Assembly (NCBI RefSeq): GCF_013112485.1
Contig: NZ_JABFHG010000017.1
Location: 1 to 64,000, forward strand
DNA: 64,000 bases
From: Roseicella sp. DB1501
GTDB taxonomy: Bacteria; Pseudomonadota; Alphaproteobacteria; Acetobacterales; Acetobacteraceae
Direction: 5' to 3'
Positions 62,329 to 64,000 of the stretch are shown in pieces. Position 1 is the stretch's first letter; each line of letters starts with the position of its first letter. The position numbers and the translations under genes are program-made. The notes under the pieces are model-generated. The model made no database searches. It had not been told where the DNA came from and saw only the letters and a program-made list of their open reading frames with translations.

Positions 62329-63782
62329 TCGGCGGGTTCGACCAGGACGGCGTCCTTGCGAGCCGCACTGCCGCAGCAGGGCGCGTCCTCGGCCAGCTCC
62401 GGCTTCGGCGCGCAGCAACTGCCCTCAGGTGTCACCGGCGTGCAGCAGGAGGGCTCGGCTTCCGCCGTGCCGGGCAGCACGCGGTTCGACGAGCACACGC
62501 CGGTCTGCGGCAGGTCGAGCTCGACCCGGCGCGCCGCCTCGACGTCGCCCGCGATGAAGGCGGCGATGGAGCGCACCTGCTCGTAGCCGGTCGCCAGCAG
62601 GAAGGTCGGCGCCCGGCCGTAGCTGGTCATGCCCGCAAGGAAAAGTCCCGCGTCGGGCTGTGCCAGTTCCTCGGCGCCGTGCGGCCGGACCGTGCCGCAT
62701 GAGTGCAGGTTGGGGTCGATGAGCGGCGCCAGCACGCGCGGGCATTCCAGGGTCGGGTCGAGGTCGAGCCTGACCTCACGAAGGATTCCGAGGTCGGGCC
62801 GGAGGCCGGTCGCGACCACCATCTCGTCGACCTCGACCGCGCGCCCTTCGGCGCTCAGCACCGTCAAGGATTCGCCATGCCCGCGCCGGATCTCGTCGAC
62901 GGAGAAGGGCGCGAGCAGCTCGATGGCGCCGGTCTCGACGAGGCACCGCAGCCGCTGTCCCAAGGCGCCGCGCTCCGGCAGCTGGTCGGCCGAGCCGCCC
63001 CCGTAGGCCCGTGTCAGGTCGGTGCTCCGCGCGGCCCAGAGGACGGAGGTGCCCGGCGCCTGACCGGCGAGGGAGGCGAGGTCTATGAGGGTGCCGATGG
63101 CGGAGTGGCCGGAGCCGACGACAAGGACTCGCTTCCCGGCGTAGCGGCCGCGGTCGGCGCCGAGGACGTCTGGCATTCCGTAGCGGATCCGGTCGCCCGC
63201 CTGGCGCTCGCCGATGGCGGGCAGGCCGGAGGAACCAGCGGGGCTCGGGTTGCCCCAGGTGCCCGAGGCGACGATGACCGCGCTGGCAAGGATACGACCC
63301 TGCTTACCTCGGGCATCCTCGAACCTCACCTCGAAGGGCTGGGCCTCGCGCCCGGTGTCGCGGACCTTGCCCGCGCGGAGGCGGGCGACGCCGGTCACGC
63401 GGGTGCCCAGCCGCAGTCGGTCAGCAATCGCGGGCACGGCGGCGAGCGGTGCGAGGTAACGCTCGACGAGGTCGCGGCCGGTCGGGAAGGTGTCGGCGTC
63501 CGGTGCCGTCCAGCCGTGCCGCTCGAGCAGGCTCCGGGCTGCCCGGTCTATGTTGTAGCGCCAGGGCGAGAACATGGGGACGTGGCCCCAGGCCAGTGGC
63601 GCCGTGCCGACCGAGGGACCGGCCTCAAGGACGACTGGCTCCAAACCACGCTCGAGCAGGTGCGCGGCTGCCGCCAGGCCGACCGGACCGCCGCCGATGA
63701 CGGCGACCGGGAGCGATGCGGGGCTCTGGCGGGCGGCTTCCCCGGACTCGGAGCGCCGGTTGGCGGAGCAGCAGGAGCTCAT
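62325..63782 (-). CDS. FAD-dependent oxidoreductase with Cys-pair tail
   Basis: 485 residues, ATG at 63782 behind AGGAAGGAGG. The N-terminus begins MSSCCSA. FAD site VAVIGGGPVGLAAAAHLLER, NADPH site VLVVGSGHSAIG and late motif VVATGLRP. After ~440 residues of flavoprotein comes a tail with three Cys pairs (SCCTP, SCCAPK, PCCGS). The vicinal Cys pairs could bind As(III), Hg(II) or similar soft metals. Forms an operon with the MFS gene; the regulator at the right edge is upstream. Confidence 0.85.
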   Translation of the reverse strand: MSSCCSANRRSESGEAARQSPASLPVAVIGGGPVGLAAAAHLLERGLEPVVLEAGPSVGTAPLAWGHVPMFSPWRYNIDRAARSLLERHGWTAPDADTFPTGRDLVERYLAPLAAVPAIADRLRLGTRVTGVARLRAGKVRDTGREAQPFEVRFEDARGKQGRILASAVIVASGTWGNPSPAGSSGLPAIGERQAGDRIRYGMPDVLGADRGRYAGKRVLVVGSGHSAIGTLIDLASLAGQAPGTSVLWAARSTDLTRAYGGGSADQLPERGALGQRLRCLVETGAIELLAPFSVDEIRRGHGESLTVLSAEGRAVEVDEMVVATGLRPDLGILREVRLDLDPTLECPRVLAPLIDPNLHSCGTVRPHGAEELAQPDAGLFLAGMTSYGRAPTFLLATGYEQVRSIAAFIAGDVEAARRVELDLPQTGVCSSNRVLPGTAEAEPSCCTPVTPEGSCCAPKPELAEDAPCCGSAARKDAVLVEPAE

Positions 63783-63837
63783 CTTGGTTCCTCCTTCCTA
63801 ATGCCTCGTTGGGCGATGTATTCGGACAAACGAAGGC

Positions 63838-64000
63838 TCAGCATCTGCAGCCATCCCCAGCGTTCCTGCGGGCCTTGGCGGCCCGGCCGGTCTCGGTGAG
63901 GGCGGCGGTGGCGTCCATCCAGGCACCCAGGCCGACCTGGAAGGCTTCCCGGCCCTTGTCGGTCAGCGTGTAGACGCGGCGCTCGCGGCCGGAGACGACC
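63838..64000 (-). CDS. Winged-helix regulator (PadR/ArsR-like), N-terminal part beyond window
   Basis: Only the last ~54 codons are visible. SGRERRVYTLTDKGREAF is the wing of a PadR-type winged helix. The protein ends in AGDGCRC, with two Cys that may contribute to metalloid sensing. It is 55 bases upstream of the flavoprotein gene in the same direction, so probably its regulator. Confidence 0.75.
   Translation of the reverse strand, partial: VVSGRERRVYTLTDKGREAFQVGLGAWMDATAALTETGRAAKARRNAGDGCRC

Overview
The window is GC-rich (codon third positions mostly G or C), densely coding and rich in GTG starts and ATGA/GTGA gene overlaps. The gene families suggest an alphaproteobacterium, probably of the Acetobacteraceae/Roseomonas type; that placement is an inference from style and content, since there is no rRNA or other phylogenetic marker. 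It reads as a metal and metalloid resistance island, on a chromosome or large plasmid, with an embedded cluster that looks defence-like.

Left part (1-14600): a cut-off gene for a small coiled-coil protein, a stretch with no convincing gene, a DUF411 copper protein, a solitary nuclease-like protein, a Met/Cys lipoprotein and a Cys-tailed ECF sigma factor. A four-gene operon follows (5156-9406): a Spy-like Met-rich protein, a membrane-anchored flavin/2Fe-2S reductase fusion, a small membrane protein and a heptaheme cytochrome c. Next is a copper control unit. A CueR-type MerR gene is divergent from copZ, a response regulator and a histidine kinase, with two CueR boxes between them. A DUF2946-like protein and a His-rich DUF305 protein follow.

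Centre-left (14881-19467): a three-gene minus-strand operon encodes a cyclic-nucleotide-binding cyclase, a tandem-domain nucleotidyl cyclase and a Cys-rich protein with an E2-like motif. It lies beside a divergent XRE regulator and ImmA/IrrE-type metalloprotease pair. This resembles cyclic-nucleotide anti-phage systems but does not match a standard layout known to me. It is the best candidate here for an undescribed system.

Centre (19822-39881): copper, zinc and cobalt handling. It holds copC-copD, a DmeF-like CDF exporter, a six-gene copper operon (multicopper oxidase, CopB, acyltransferase, three small envelope proteins), an RTX protein, the CopA P1B-ATPase under a CueR box, a second Met/Cys lipoprotein, and a 60-residue protein with its own CueR box. 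It ends with a PCuAC chaperone and a Zn/Cd/Pb ATPase beside a MerR regulator broken by a frameshift.

Right part (40206-57925): arsenic. A PstS-like protein and two ArsR-ArsC fusions are followed by gapdh-arsJ, a cupin, aioA and aioB (arsenite oxidase), arsR-arsC-acr3-arsO-arsH, a LysR regulator, an ArsN/PAT-type acetyltransferase, an MFS exporter, a ModE-like regulator and a TauE-like permease. Together these can oxidise arsenite, reduce arsenate, export arsenite and export arsenate as an arseno-sugar ester.

Right end (57975-64000): a leftward operon behind a near-canonical mercury operator contains merR, a CcdA-like gene and a two-gene ABC-2 exporter, with no mer enzymes. Another leftward operon holds an edge-cut winged-helix regulator, a Cys-pair-tailed flavoprotein and an MFS exporter. 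At least four recurrent regulatory motifs tie the island together: CueR boxes, GACA-N5-TGTC sites, CTGTAAGGC sites and MerR/PbrR-type operators.
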